A DNA stretch of 64,000 nucleotides from SXRF01 sp039808985 (GTDB taxonomy: Bacteria; Pseudomonadota; Alphaproteobacteria; Rickettsiales; SXRF01): contig JBDHUC010000007.1 in the NCBI GenBank assembly GCA_039808985.1, forward strand, positions 1 to 64,000. Reading direction: 5' to 3'. Every line of letters starts with the position of its first letter. Within the stretch, counting starts at the first letter, position 1. The notes beneath the pieces are model-generated. The model did not search any database and was not told the DNA's origin. It saw only the letters and a list, made by a program, of their open reading frames with translations. Shown here in pieces: positions 51,657 to 60,369 of the stretch. The position numbers were made by a program, and so were the translations under genes.

Positions 51657-53582
51657 GTGCCCAATATTGGTAAAAATTTTTTTGTATGGGTAATATTAGC
51701 ATTATTATTAATTGCATTATTCAACATGTTCCAAGGCGGTGCGGATCATAACAACCGCAACAATGTTGCTTTTTCAGATTTCCTCACAAAAATCGACCAG
51801 GGGCAGATTGCTGATGTAAACATAAAAACCGGGCTTAATAAAAGTGACATTGTAACCGGTCATTTTAATGACGGCACCAGCTTTATTACCCAGACCCCTG
51901 ATTACCCGGCGATGGTTGATCGGTTAAATGCCAAAGGCGTAAAAATCAATGTAACTGATGAAAGCAAAGAGGCTGGGTGGGGAACATTGCTTAATTTTAT
52001 GACCATCATCCTGTTTATATTTATAGCTTTTTCAATAATGCGCCAGATGCAGGTAGGGGCTGGCGGGCGTGGCGGTGCGCTTGGCTTTGGCAAATCGAGG
52101 GCTAAACTGCTTACAGAAAAAACCGAGCGCGTAACTTTTGAAGATGTTGCGGGTATCGAAGAGGCAAAAGACGATCTGCATGAAGTTGTAGATTTTTTGA
52201 AAGACCCGCATAAATACCAGCGCCTTGGCGCAAAAATACCACGCGGCTGCCTCCTTGTCGGCCCTCCGGGAACCGGCAAGACTTTACTTGCCAGGGCAAT
52301 CGCCGGAGAAGCTAAAGTTCCGTTCTTTACAATATCAGGTTCCGACTTCGTTGAAATGTTCGTAGGCGTTGGAGCCAGCCGTGTCCGCGACATGTTTGAG
52401 CAGGGAAAGAAAAACGCCCCATGCATAATATTCATTGATGAAATTGACGCTGTAGGCCGCCATCGCGGCGCAGGACATGGTGGCGGCAATGATGAGCGCG
52501 AGCAGACCCTGAACCAGCTACTTGTGGAAATGGACGGGTTTGATGCAAATGAAAGCGTTATCATAGTTGCAGCAACCAACAGGCCGGATGTGCTCGACCC
52601 GGCATTATTGCGCCCTGGCCGCTTTGACCGCCAGATTACAGTGCCCAACCCAGATATAAATGGCCGCACAAAAATACTAGAGGTCCATTTGCGTAAAGTG
52701 CCAAAAGCTCCGGACGTGGATGCTAAAATAATTGCCCGGGGCACGCCAGGATTTTCCGGTGCTGACCTTGCCAATATCGTAAATGAGGCGGCTTTGCTGG
52801 CTGCCCGTCTTGGCAAGAAAGTGGTTAGCCAGAAAGATCTGGAAGCTGCGAAAGATAAAGTTATGATGGGTTCTGAGCGTAAATCAATGGTAATGAGCGA
52901 TGATGAAAAGAAAATGACGGCTTACCATGAAGGCGGCCATGCCCTGGTTTCTCTTTACTTCCCGGCATCAGACCCAATTCACAAAGCAACAATCATCCCT
53001 CGTGGACGCGCCCTTGGCATGGTTATGCGACTGCCGGAAGCGGATAAACTTTCATACCTGCGCGAAAAAATGATAGCTGATCTTGCCGTTTCGATGGGTG
53101 GTCGTGTGGCTGAAGAAATTATCTTCGGTTATGACAAGGTTTCAAGCGGCGCTTCATCGGATATAAAGTACGCAAGCAAACTTGCGCGTGCCATGGTCAC
53201 TGAGTGGGGGATGAGCGATAAGATAGGCCCATTATTTTATGGGTCGGAGCAACAGGAAACCTTCCTTGGTTACGGTGCCCAATCCCGTATTTCTTCCGAG
53301 CAAATGGCAAATATTATTGACGATGAGGTAAAGCGTTTCGTAGAAACAGCCCATGCCGATGCCAAGAAAATCCTGACTGAACATATTGATGAATTGCACA
53401 CCATTGCCCAGGCAATGCTGGAGTATGAAACTCTTACTGGCGATGAGATACGCGGATTGCTTAAAGGTGAATCAATAAAAAGGGCAGAGATTGAAAAGAA
53501 AATAGCCAAGAAATCCTCCCTTCCATCTTCACGGGCAAAGAAAGTTGATATGGCTGAAACAACAACATCAGCCGCGGAATAG
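51657..53582 (+). CDS. ftsH: ATP-dependent zinc metalloprotease FtsH
   Basis: The 641-residue membrane protease degrades unstable membrane and cytosolic proteins. A GTG start at 51657 has a TTGGAGAA site. It has two helices (about 5-22 and 104-124), Walker A GPPGTGKTLL, Walker B IIFIDEIDAVGR, the SRH region NRPDVLDPALLRPGRFDR and the zinc motif HEGGHA. The tilS-ftsH-glmM order is a common bacterial arrangement. Confidence 0.98.
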   Translation: MPNIGKNFFVWVILALLLIALFNMFQGGADHNNRNNVAFSDFLTKIDQGQIADVNIKTGLNKSDIVTGHFNDGTSFITQTPDYPAMVDRLNAKGVKINVTDESKEAGWGTLLNFMTIILFIFIAFSIMRQMQVGAGGRGGALGFGKSRAKLLTEKTERVTFEDVAGIEEAKDDLHEVVDFLKDPHKYQRLGAKIPRGCLLVGPPGTGKTLLARAIAGEAKVPFFTISGSDFVEMFVGVGASRVRDMFEQGKKNAPCIIFIDEIDAVGRHRGAGHGGGNDEREQTLNQLLVEMDGFDANESVIIVAATNRPDVLDPALLRPGRFDRQITVPNPDINGRTKILEVHLRKVPKAPDVDAKIIARGTPGFSGADLANIVNEAALLAARLGKKVVSQKDLEAAKDKVMMGSERKSMVMSDDEKKMTAYHEGGHALVSLYFPASDPIHKATIIPRGRALGMVMRLPEADKLSYLREKMIADLAVSMGGRVAEEIIFGYDKVSSGASSDIKYASKLARAMVTEWGMSDKIGPLFYGSEQQETFLGYGAQSRISSEQMANIIDDEVKRFVETAHADAKKILTEHIDELHTIAQAMLEYETLTGDEIRGLLKGESIKRAEIEKKIAKKSSLPSSRAKKVDMAETTTSAAE

Positions 53583-53585
53583 CAT

Positions 53586-54944
53586 ATGAAACTATTTGGG
53601 ACAGATGGGATACGTGGAAAAGCCAACACTTACCCAATGACAGCGGATATAGCACTTAAAGTCGGCATGGCTGCGGGGCAGCAATTCCTGCGCGGCGAAC
53701 ATTTGCACCGGGTTGTGATCGCCAAGGATACCAGGCTTTCGGGTTACCTGCTCGAACCAGCGCTGACTGCCGGGTTTATAGCTGTGGGTATTGACGTTAT
53801 CCTGGTTGGCCCTATGCCAACCCCTGCCGTTGCCATGCTGGTTAAATCACTCAGGGCTGATTTGGGGGTTATGATTTCAGCCTCCCATAATCCATATTAT
53901 GATAACGGCATCAAACTTTTTGGCCCCGATGGTTATAAATTATCCGATGATATGGAAGGCCGCATAGAAAAGCTTATTGCAGAAAATCATTTCGAGGCCT
54001 GCGTAAGCCCGGACAAACTTGGCAGGGGCAAACGTCTTGATGACGCAACCGGGCGTTATATAGAGCATGCAAAAAGCACTTTTCCGAAACATTTAAATCT
54101 TGATGGCCTTAAAATAGTTGTTGATTGCGCTAACGGAGCCGCCTACCAGGTTGCGCCAAAGATTTTACGTGAGCTTGGGGCTGAGGTTATCTCAATAGGA
54201 ATAGCTCCGGACGGGTTCAATATAAATGAAAATTGCGGCTCAACATCACCACAAAAACTATGCGAAACAGTTGTGCGCGAGCAGGCTGATATAGGGATAG
54301 CTCTGGACGGGGATGCTGACAGGCTCCTGATATGTGATGAAAAAGGCGCGGTTGCAGATGGCGACCAGCTTATGGCGATAATAGCTACCAACCTGCATAA
54401 AAGGGGCGAACTGCATGGCGGAGGGGTAGTTGCCACGCAAATGTCCAATATGGGGCTGGAAATATATCTGAAAAAACTTGGCCTTACTCTGGAGCGAACC
54501 AATGTTGGGGATCGCTACGTGGTTGAACATATGCGGGCAAATGGGTTCAATTTAGGGGGCGAGCAATCGGGCCATATCATACTCAGCGACCACACAACTA
54601 CTGGCGACGGCATCATAGCTTCCCTGCAGATATTGGCTTACCTACGTGAATCAGGCGGTAAATTCAGTAAGCATAGCAAGCTGTTCACGCCAATGCCGCA
54701 GCTATTGCGCAATGTAAAATATAGCGGTTCATCTCCATTAAAAAGCGCAACTGTTCAGGACGCTATTAATAAAGCCCATGAAGCACTTGGGAGCAAAGGC
54801 CGCTTGTTTATAAGGGAATCAGGTACCGAGCCTCTGGTGCGCATTATGGCGGAAGGCGAAGACAGCAAAGAAATAACCAGCTTAGTAGATTCATTATGTC
54901 AGGAAGTAACAAAAGCAAATCATGGGAAAATGGCCGTGTCCTGA
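53586..54944 (+). CDS. glmM: Phosphoglucosamine mutase GlmM
   Basis: It makes glucosamine-1-phosphate for UDP-GlcNAc. The 452-residue protein starts LFGTDGIRGKANTYPMT, has the phosphoserine loop MISASHNPYYDNG, the metal loop ALDGDADRLLI and the sugar-binding GGEQSGH and RESGTEPLVR. It starts three bases after ftsH ends and overlaps thiD by 49 bases. Confidence 0.98.
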   Translation: MKLFGTDGIRGKANTYPMTADIALKVGMAAGQQFLRGEHLHRVVIAKDTRLSGYLLEPALTAGFIAVGIDVILVGPMPTPAVAMLVKSLRADLGVMISASHNPYYDNGIKLFGPDGYKLSDDMEGRIEKLIAENHFEACVSPDKLGRGKRLDDATGRYIEHAKSTFPKHLNLDGLKIVVDCANGAAYQVAPKILRELGAEVISIGIAPDGFNINENCGSTSPQKLCETVVREQADIGIALDGDADRLLICDEKGAVADGDQLMAIIATNLHKRGELHGGGVVATQMSNMGLEIYLKKLGLTLERTNVGDRYVVEHMRANGFNLGGEQSGHIILSDHTTTGDGIIASLQILAYLRESGGKFSKHSKLFTPMPQLLRNVKYSGSSPLKSATVQDAINKAHEALGSKGRLFIRESGTEPLVRIMAEGEDSKEITSLVDSLCQEVTKANHGKMAVS

Positions 54945-55738
54945 TTATTGCCGGTTCCGATTCCGGGGGAGGCGCAGGCATTCAGGGCGACATTAAAACC
55001 GTCACCTGCCTGGGTGGGTATGCAGCAACAGCTATAACAGCATTAACAGCACAAAATACACTTGGCGTATTTGGCATACATGATGTTCCAGATGAATTCA
55101 TAGCAAGACAGATAAAGCTGGTTTTAGATGATATTGGGGCTGATGCTTTTAAAACAGGGATGCTTCATAAAGAAAGCATTATAAAGACTATTTCATCTAT
55201 AATAAAATCTTATCCGCAAATTCCTTTTGTCCTCGATCCGGTAATGTTTGCCAAAGGTGGTGCGGCATTAATGGAGGAGTCAGCCCTTTCTTCCCTTAAA
55301 TCGCAACTCATACCTCTTGCTTATATTATAACGCCTAATATTCCCGAAGCTGAATTCCTGTCTGGGATTACCATAAAAAATATAAGCGATATGAGGGCCG
55401 CAGCGGACATAATCATGGCGCTGGGCTGCAAGTCAGTATTGCTTAAGGGTGGGCATATGGAAGGGGAAATAGTAACTGACCTGCTGCTTACGCAAAATGA
55501 TGAATTTTTCTTTGAGCAGGAGCGTATAAACACCAAGAATACACATGGCACCGGTTGCACGCTGGCATCAGGAATCGCAACAGGAATTGCGCAGGGATTA
55601 GCTCTTGTTAAAGCCGTGGAAAGAGCTCGTAAATACGTCCTGGAGGCGATAATAACAGCACCGGAACTAGGCAATGGCCAGGGACCTCTTAATCATGGGC
55701 ATACGGTACAGGATTTTTGCCGTGCTGTAGATGAGTAG
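54896..55738 (+). CDS. thiD: Hydroxymethylpyrimidine/phosphomethylpyrimidine kinase
   Basis: ThiD phosphorylates HMP and HMP-P for thiamine synthesis. The 280-residue ribokinase-fold protein has IIAGSDSGGGAGIQGD, VLDPVMFAKGG, and NTHGTGCTLASGIA with the catalytic Asp region. The ATG at 54896 lies inside the end of glmM (49-base overlap). No other thi gene is nearby. Confidence 0.95.
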   Translation: MSGSNKSKSWENGRVLIIAGSDSGGGAGIQGDIKTVTCLGGYAATAITALTAQNTLGVFGIHDVPDEFIARQIKLVLDDIGADAFKTGMLHKESIIKTISSIIKSYPQIPFVLDPVMFAKGGAALMEESALSSLKSQLIPLAYIITPNIPEAEFLSGITIKNISDMRAAADIIMALGCKSVLLKGGHMEGEIVTDLLLTQNDEFFFEQERINTKNTHGTGCTLASGIATGIAQGLALVKAVERARKYVLEAIITAPELGNGQGPLNHGHTVQDFCRAVDE

Positions 55739-55755
55739 ATGAATAAGATACTTAT

Positions 55756-55792
55756 GTTCTATTGAGATTCAAAAAAACAACTTAGCGAAAAT
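55756..55792. repeat. Third fragment of the 3016-3218 repeat family
   Basis: It matches 3017-3053 at 31 of 37 positions in the same orientation. It lies directly 3' of the minus-strand gene ending at 55796, between convergent genes. Confidence 0.6.
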
Positions 55793-55795
55793 GCT

Positions 55796-56893
55796 CTAAT
55801 GCAATGTGCGTTGCTGCGCGTGGCTTTTCTCTGCTTCCAGGCGCTCAACAAAAGACCTGGCAGGAGCAGGATTATCATATTCAACCGTATTTTTTACAGG
55901 CTTTGCAGTTGTTTCAGCGTATGCTACTTCCTGCTGTTTTATCTTATGCATACGTTCTCCTACACCGCGCAGAGCCGTACGTGCCTTACCAATAAGGCTT
56001 AAATTCTGTTTAACTGAATTAGGGGCAACACCCGAATGCCTGCCTTCAACCATGAAGGCCAGTTCCGATACTTTAACCACCCCTGAATTTAGATTTTCGG
56101 TTATGTGCCTGCTTGGGACATATTGTTCCATGGCATCTGCAACTACGCGTTTTTCCTGAACCGATAGCTTATCATATTGCTTTCCATAATGGCTGACTAC
56201 GAATTCGCCAAGCTCTTTATCGGCGCTTATAAAAACAGCCAGTACCTGTTCACGCCCCAGCACCCTGCCTTTTCTATGTTCCTTGGCTAATCCGGCGATG
56301 CGCTCATGAGTGGTTTCATTATTCAGATTAAATATTTTTTTTGCAGCATTTTTTATTGGCACTTCAATAGCCCGGTGAATTGAATATCCTGCAAATGCCT
56401 TGATTAAGAACCCACCAACCCCGGTAAGTGACAGGCCAGCGGCAGATGTTCCTATGATGGCTGGTATGGCAGATATAATGGCAAGGGTTCCAAGAATCGA
56501 GGCAGCGGTAACCAGCATGCCAATATTACGGCGCTTTTTAAGCTTCTGCAGCTCTTCTGCAATCGTTTTATTTGCAGCTATATCACGCCCTTCATCGCCC
56601 CTGGCGACAGCAAATGTGTCCTTATCTTTCAGCTTGTCTTTCGGCTTTCCTGTCTGCGCTGCAATTTCATCTTTATACATTTCGCGGAGCGAAGCCAGCT
56701 TACGCTGATATGCGGATTGGTTGATAATAACACTTGCTGCTGCTGCAACACCCATACCAATTACTGAAGAAACACCTGCTGCAACGCCACCTGCGCCATT
56801 AGCAGCGGCATGTACAAGCTCCTTGGCGCCAAGGTTGCCTACCACGCCGCCTGCGCTTTCACTTAATGTTTCGTCTTCAGTCAATAATGACAC
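55796..56893 (-). CDS. Unknown membrane-associated protein
   Basis: I choose GTG 56893 for its AAGGAG site eight bases upstream, giving 365 residues; GTG 56902 would touch that site. I recognise no family. Two Gly/Ala-rich hydrophobic regions are visible (about residues 30-60 and 125-170, the latter NIGMLVTAASILGTLAIISA). A Lys-rich helical stretch lies between them, and a helical, charged C-terminal half has regions such as EQVLAVFISADKELG. The last residues are His/Gln-rich. It stands alone, convergent with thiD. Good start signals and composition suggest a real gene. Confidence 0.7.
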   Translation of the reverse strand: MSLLTEDETLSESAGGVVGNLGAKELVHAAANGAGGVAAGVSSVIGMGVAAAASVIINQSAYQRKLASLREMYKDEIAAQTGKPKDKLKDKDTFAVARGDEGRDIAANKTIAEELQKLKKRRNIGMLVTAASILGTLAIISAIPAIIGTSAAGLSLTGVGGFLIKAFAGYSIHRAIEVPIKNAAKKIFNLNNETTHERIAGLAKEHRKGRVLGREQVLAVFISADKELGEFVVSHYGKQYDKLSVQEKRVVADAMEQYVPSRHITENLNSGVVKVSELAFMVEGRHSGVAPNSVKQNLSLIGKARTALRGVGERMHKIKQQEVAYAETTAKPVKNTVEYDNPAPARSFVERLEAEKSHAQQRTLH

Positions 56894-56968
56894 TAAAAGC
56901 ACTCCTTTTTCATTATTTATTCTACATGAAAAAGCTCAAAGAAATGTGACAATTCAATGAAAAGTTAA

Positions 56969-57526
56969 TTACGACAGGCCCATGGAAAGATATTCACGGG
57001 CATGTTTAACGTAATTTTCTGCCGAAATAGGTATAAACCTTTGTTCTTCCTCGGTTAAATCCCGAAAATATTTGGCAGGGCTGCCAGCCCAGAGCTGGCC
57101 TTTAGGTATTCGTTTATTAGGCGTAACCAAGGCACCGGCAGCAACCTGGGCACCTGACTCTACCACTACCCCATCCATTAATGTTGCTCTCATCCCGATA
57201 AAGCAGCCGTCTTCAAGGGTGCAGGCATGAAGCAGCGCGGCATGGCCGATTGTAATATTTGAGCCAATAATTGTAGGCCCGGTTTTACGGGTAACATGTA
57301 TTACCGTTCCATCCTGTATATTGGTACTGCTGCCAATGCGCACATAATTCACATCACCGCGTACCACACAGCCAAACCATACGCCGGAGTCCTCTCCAAT
57401 CTCAACATCACCGATAACAGATGCTCCCGGTGCGATAAACGCTTTTTCAGAAATGCGCGGCGAGATTCCATGCGGTGCGTATTCACCGCGATAAGGAAGG
57501 ATAAGTGGTGATAATTTATCGCTCAT
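56969..57526 (-). CDS. Gamma-carbonic anhydrase-like hexapeptide protein
   Basis: The 185-residue left-handed beta-helix protein has hexapeptide repeats and the zinc histidine region IHVTRKTG and IGHAALLHACTLED, placing it in the YrdA/CaiE gamma-CA group. It may hydrate CO2, though many members have unknown activity. The start overlaps the argC stop (ATGA), so it is translationally coupled with argC. Confidence 0.93.
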   Translation of the reverse strand: MSDKLSPLILPYRGEYAPHGISPRISEKAFIAPGASVIGDVEIGEDSGVWFGCVVRGDVNYVRIGSSTNIQDGTVIHVTRKTGPTIIGSNITIGHAALLHACTLEDGCFIGMRATLMDGVVVESGAQVAAGALVTPNKRIPKGQLWAGSPAKYFRDLTEEEQRFIPISAENYVKHAREYLSMGLS

Positions 57527-58569
57527 GGGAATACCGCCGTTAGTTCAAGGCCAGTTTTTTCAGGGAAACCAAACATCACATTCATATTCTGGATAGCCTG
57601 GCCGGATGCGCCTTTCACCAGATTATCAATTGCCGCAACAATTATTGCCCTGCCAGGCGCCCTGTCGGCAAATACATTTATTACGCAATCATTTGTTCCG
57701 CGCACTTCATGCGTTGAAGGGGTTATTCCTTCAGGAAGGATATGAACAAACTGTTCATTTGCATAGGATTCATTCAGTTTTTCGCGCAGGTCAGCGGTAG
57801 ATTTTCCAGGGGCTAACTGCACATAGATAGTTGATAATATTCCCCTGTTCATAGGAATAAGATGCGGGGTGAAGGTTACTGTAATTTCCTTACCATAAGC
57901 AAAGCTTAGATTCTGCTCAATTTCGGGGGCATGACGATGCGCTGCAATTCCATATGCCTTCATTCCGTCATTTATTTCAGTAAACAGATTATCCTGTTTT
58001 GCGCTGCGTCCTGCCCCTGTCACGCCAGACTTTGCATCAATTATAATATTTTCAGCGCTTATCAATCCAGATGCCAGAAGCGGCATCAAAGAAAGGCTGG
58101 AGCCTGTAGGGTAACAACCAGGATTTGCAACCAGCCTGGCATTTTTAACCTGCTTACGTGCCTGCTCGGTAAGGCCATAAACTGCGTTTTTCTGCAATTC
58201 CACTGCCTGATGTGCGTGGCCGTACCACCTGGCATAGGTTTCCACATTATGCAGCCGGAAATCAGCCGACAGGTCAATTATACGCACATTCCCGGGCAAA
58301 GCTGCAATTATCGGCTGGGTGGTTCCATGCGGCAGGCAACAGAACACCAGGTCAATTGCTGAAAAATCCACTTGTTCTATAGTAACAAGATTAGGAAGAT
58401 TTTTAAAGCGCAGGTGTGGATATACATCGCCGATATGCTTTCCTGCCTTTGAGTCGCCAGTCAAGGCAGAGAGGCTGGCGTAAGGATGGGTAAGCAGCAG
58501 ACGGATAAGCTCTGCTCCAGTGTAGCCGCTTGCGCCCAGAATTGCTATATTTATTGATTTTGTTTCCAC
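57523..58569 (-). CDS. argC: N-acetyl-gamma-glutamyl-phosphate reductase
   Basis: ArgC reduces N-acetylglutamyl phosphate in arginine synthesis, with NADPH. The 348-residue protein has the Rossmann start IAILGASGYTGAELIRLL, the catalytic Cys in VANPGCYPTG and HRHAPEIEQ. It is downstream of rpsI, across a 77-base gap with a heptamer repeat. It is coupled with the gamma-CA gene. Confidence 0.97.
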   Translation of the reverse strand: METKSINIAILGASGYTGAELIRLLLTHPYASLSALTGDSKAGKHIGDVYPHLRFKNLPNLVTIEQVDFSAIDLVFCCLPHGTTQPIIAALPGNVRIIDLSADFRLHNVETYARWYGHAHQAVELQKNAVYGLTEQARKQVKNARLVANPGCYPTGSSLSLMPLLASGLISAENIIIDAKSGVTGAGRSAKQDNLFTEINDGMKAYGIAAHRHAPEIEQNLSFAYGKEITVTFTPHLIPMNRGILSTIYVQLAPGKSTADLREKLNESYANEQFVHILPEGITPSTHEVRGTNDCVINVFADRAPGRAIIVAAIDNLVKGASGQAIQNMNVMFGFPEKTGLELTAVFP

Positions 58570-58610
58570 AAAAGTTACCTGTCAACAATTGCTGGTTACC
58601 AGAAATAATT

Positions 58611-58645
58611 ACTAGCAACTGGCAACTGGTAACTAGTAACTGACT
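58611..58645. repeat. Five-unit heptamer tandem repeat
   Basis: On the plus strand five 7-base units run without a gap: ACTAGCA, ACTGGCA, ACTGGTA, ACTAGTA, ACTGACT. The first four fit ACTRGYA. They end two bases before the rpsI stop codon (58647-58649), in the rpsI-argC gap. Confidence 0.8.
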
Positions 58646-58646
58646 A

Positions 58647-59144
58647 TTAGCGTTTCGAGAACTGGAAGCTACGGCGGGCTTTCTTATGGCCGTATTTTTT
58701 ACGTTCAACAACGCGGCTGTCGCGGGTTAAGAAACCACCGGTGCGAAGCGCCTTGTGGAAAATTGTATCATATTCATCAAGCGCGCGGCTGATTCCATGG
58801 CGGATAGCGCCAGCCTGACCGGAAAGCCCACCACCAACAACGGTGCAGTTAACATCGAAATTACCTATGCGGTCAATTGCGCCAAATGGCTGGTTGATGA
58901 TCATACGAAGTACCGGACGTGCGAAATAAACAGCAAGGTCGCGGCCATTTACAGTTATTTTGCCGGTGCCACGCTTCAGGAAAACCCGCGCGATAGCATC
59001 TTTGCGGCGGCCAGTACCGTAGCAGATAAGTTCTTTATCGTTAGCGCCAAAAGACTCTTTTTTTGCAGTCTTAGCCACTGCTTTTGCCGGTACTTTTGCG
59101 CCTGTTTTAGGGGCTGGGGATGCCTTTACTGCTGCTTTAGCCAC
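58647..59144 (-). CDS. rpsI: 30S ribosomal protein S9
   Basis: The 165-residue protein has an Ala/Lys-rich N-terminal extension of about 38 residues before the S9 core (YGTGRRKDAIARVFLKRG, GGGLSGQAGAIRHGISRAL). It ends in KKARRSFQFSKR, the tail that reaches the P-site tRNA. The GTG start has an AAGAGG site within the end of rplM. Such extensions are seen in some Alphaproteobacteria. Confidence 0.98.
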   Translation of the reverse strand: MAKAAVKASPAPKTGAKVPAKAVAKTAKKESFGANDKELICYGTGRRKDAIARVFLKRGTGKITVNGRDLAVYFARPVLRMIINQPFGAIDRIGNFDVNCTVVGGGLSGQAGAIRHGISRALDEYDTIFHKALRTGGFLTRDSRVVERKKYGHKKARRSFQFSKR

Positions 59145-59146
59145 GT

Positions 59147-59608
59147 TTACCTCTTATTCTTTGGATTTTTTGAAGCGAAATCATATATTTCTGGTTTTTG
59201 CGCTTCATGTGGATGATCTTTACCGCCATAAACGCGAAGTTTGCCAAGCTGGTCACGCGCAAGAGGGCTTTCTTTAGGCATCATACGCTCAACAGCTTTT
59301 TCAATAACGCGCTGTGGAAACTGGCTGCCAAGTATAAATTCAGGAGTTGCGGTTTTAATACCACCCGGATGGCCGGTATGGCGATGATAGAGCTTATTGG
59401 TGCGCTTCTTACCAGTGAGCTTTACTTTTTCAGCATTTATCACAACCACATGGTCGCCAGTGTCGATATGCGGGGTAAAAATCGTTTTGTGCTTGCCACG
59501 AAGTATTTTCGCGATATTCGAAGCCAGACGGCCAAGAACCACGCCTTCTGCGTCTATGATTAGCCACTTCTTTGTTACTTCTGACGGCTTTGCCGAGTAA
59601 GTATTCAT
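59147..59608 (-). CDS. rplM: 50S ribosomal protein L13
   Basis: The 153-residue protein starts at ATG 59608 (MNTYSAKPSEVTKKWLIIDA); an upstream TTG at 59617 is possible. It has the L13 core VLGRLASNIAKILRGKHK and GDHVVVINAEKVKLTGKK. It forms the usual rplM-rpsI operon. Confidence 0.98.
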   Translation of the reverse strand: MNTYSAKPSEVTKKWLIIDAEGVVLGRLASNIAKILRGKHKTIFTPHIDTGDHVVVINAEKVKLTGKKRTNKLYHRHTGHPGGIKTATPEFILGSQFPQRVIEKAVERMMPKESPLARDQLGKLRVYGGKDHPHEAQKPEIYDFASKNPKNKR

Positions 59609-59742
59609 AAAAAACAATGCCTTAACTATAAAATTTCTATATATTTAACAATAGCGAAGCCATCTTACGGACCTCGTATAGATTAAAAAGGAGCTGGAAT
59701 TTATTGTAAGGTTACTGGCAAGTCAATAGCTAAATTGCAACT

Positions 59743-59822
59743 ATAGCCGTTATGTATAAAAATTATACTTAATGACTATAAAAATCGAGGTAGAAAGCCC
59801 GATTTTACGCCGCGTAGCGGAT
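59743..59822. repeat. Dispersed palindromic repeat, copy B
   Basis: The core at 59770-59818 matches 38807-38855 in inverted orientation at 44 of 49 positions. An imperfect inverted repeat (59743-59753 with 59769-59779) matches the hairpin of copy A. It lies in the 224-base gap between rplM and the PAS gene and ends ten bases before the PAS gene's stop. Confidence 0.7.
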
Positions 59823-59832
59823 ATTAGAATCG

Positions 59833-60279
59833 CTATTTAGTGGTAAAAACCTTAAACCGCATTCCCCCGAATATTGCATCCACCACATCAGCATCTCCAA
59901 GCGGCAACAGGCATTGGCGGTATTTAACCACGTCATTATGCATATTCACAAATTCGCCCTCTTCCAGCAAAGGTGTATGGGTTTCGATTATCTTTGAATA
60001 GCTGGCAGCCAGTTTACTTGCATTAAGTGAGGCTATTCCGGTATTTTCCACGTCTATAAGCTCGCCTTGATATGCCCGCTTTATGGCATTTCCCAGATAA
60101 GTATAGTTATAGTCAGGCTTCGAAAGATCCTTTACGTGTATAAGAAAACAGTAATCCCACAAATCCTGAAGGTCATCAGGGTCAATATCTGCTTCAGATG
60201 GCATTGGCTTATTTTTTCTAGCCTTTTCCCAGTAAGCCATTAAGCGAAGCGTGATGCGGCGTTCCGTTACATTTGTCAT
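59833..60279 (-). CDS. PAS-domain protein
   Basis: ATG 60279 with an AGGA site gives 148 residues. The sequence RLMAYWEKARKNKPMPSEADIDP is typical of the PAS_5 type found in Alphaproteobacteria, followed by the PAS core (FLIHVKDLSKPDYNYTYLG) and a C-terminal strand (YRQCLLPLGD). It is probably a sensor or cell-envelope-stress related protein. The longer frame upstream has no start signal. Confidence 0.82.
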   Translation of the reverse strand: MTNVTERRITLRLMAYWEKARKNKPMPSEADIDPDDLQDLWDYCFLIHVKDLSKPDYNYTYLGNAIKRAYQGELIDVENTGIASLNASKLAASYSKIIETHTPLLEEGEFVNMHNDVVKYRQCLLPLGDADVVDAIFGGMRFKVFTTK

Positions 60280-60369
60280 GGGAGTCCTAACTATGTGAAT
60301 TATAATGGATATTACAATAGATGCTTTATAATAACTATACCACAAACAGAGGCATTAATATAGTGGTTT

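Noticed and set aside
51902..52816. Minus-strand frame of 304 codons opposite ftsH
   Set aside because: Antisense of the FtsH AAA domain; Ser/Pro/Arg-rich, with no start signal or family features.
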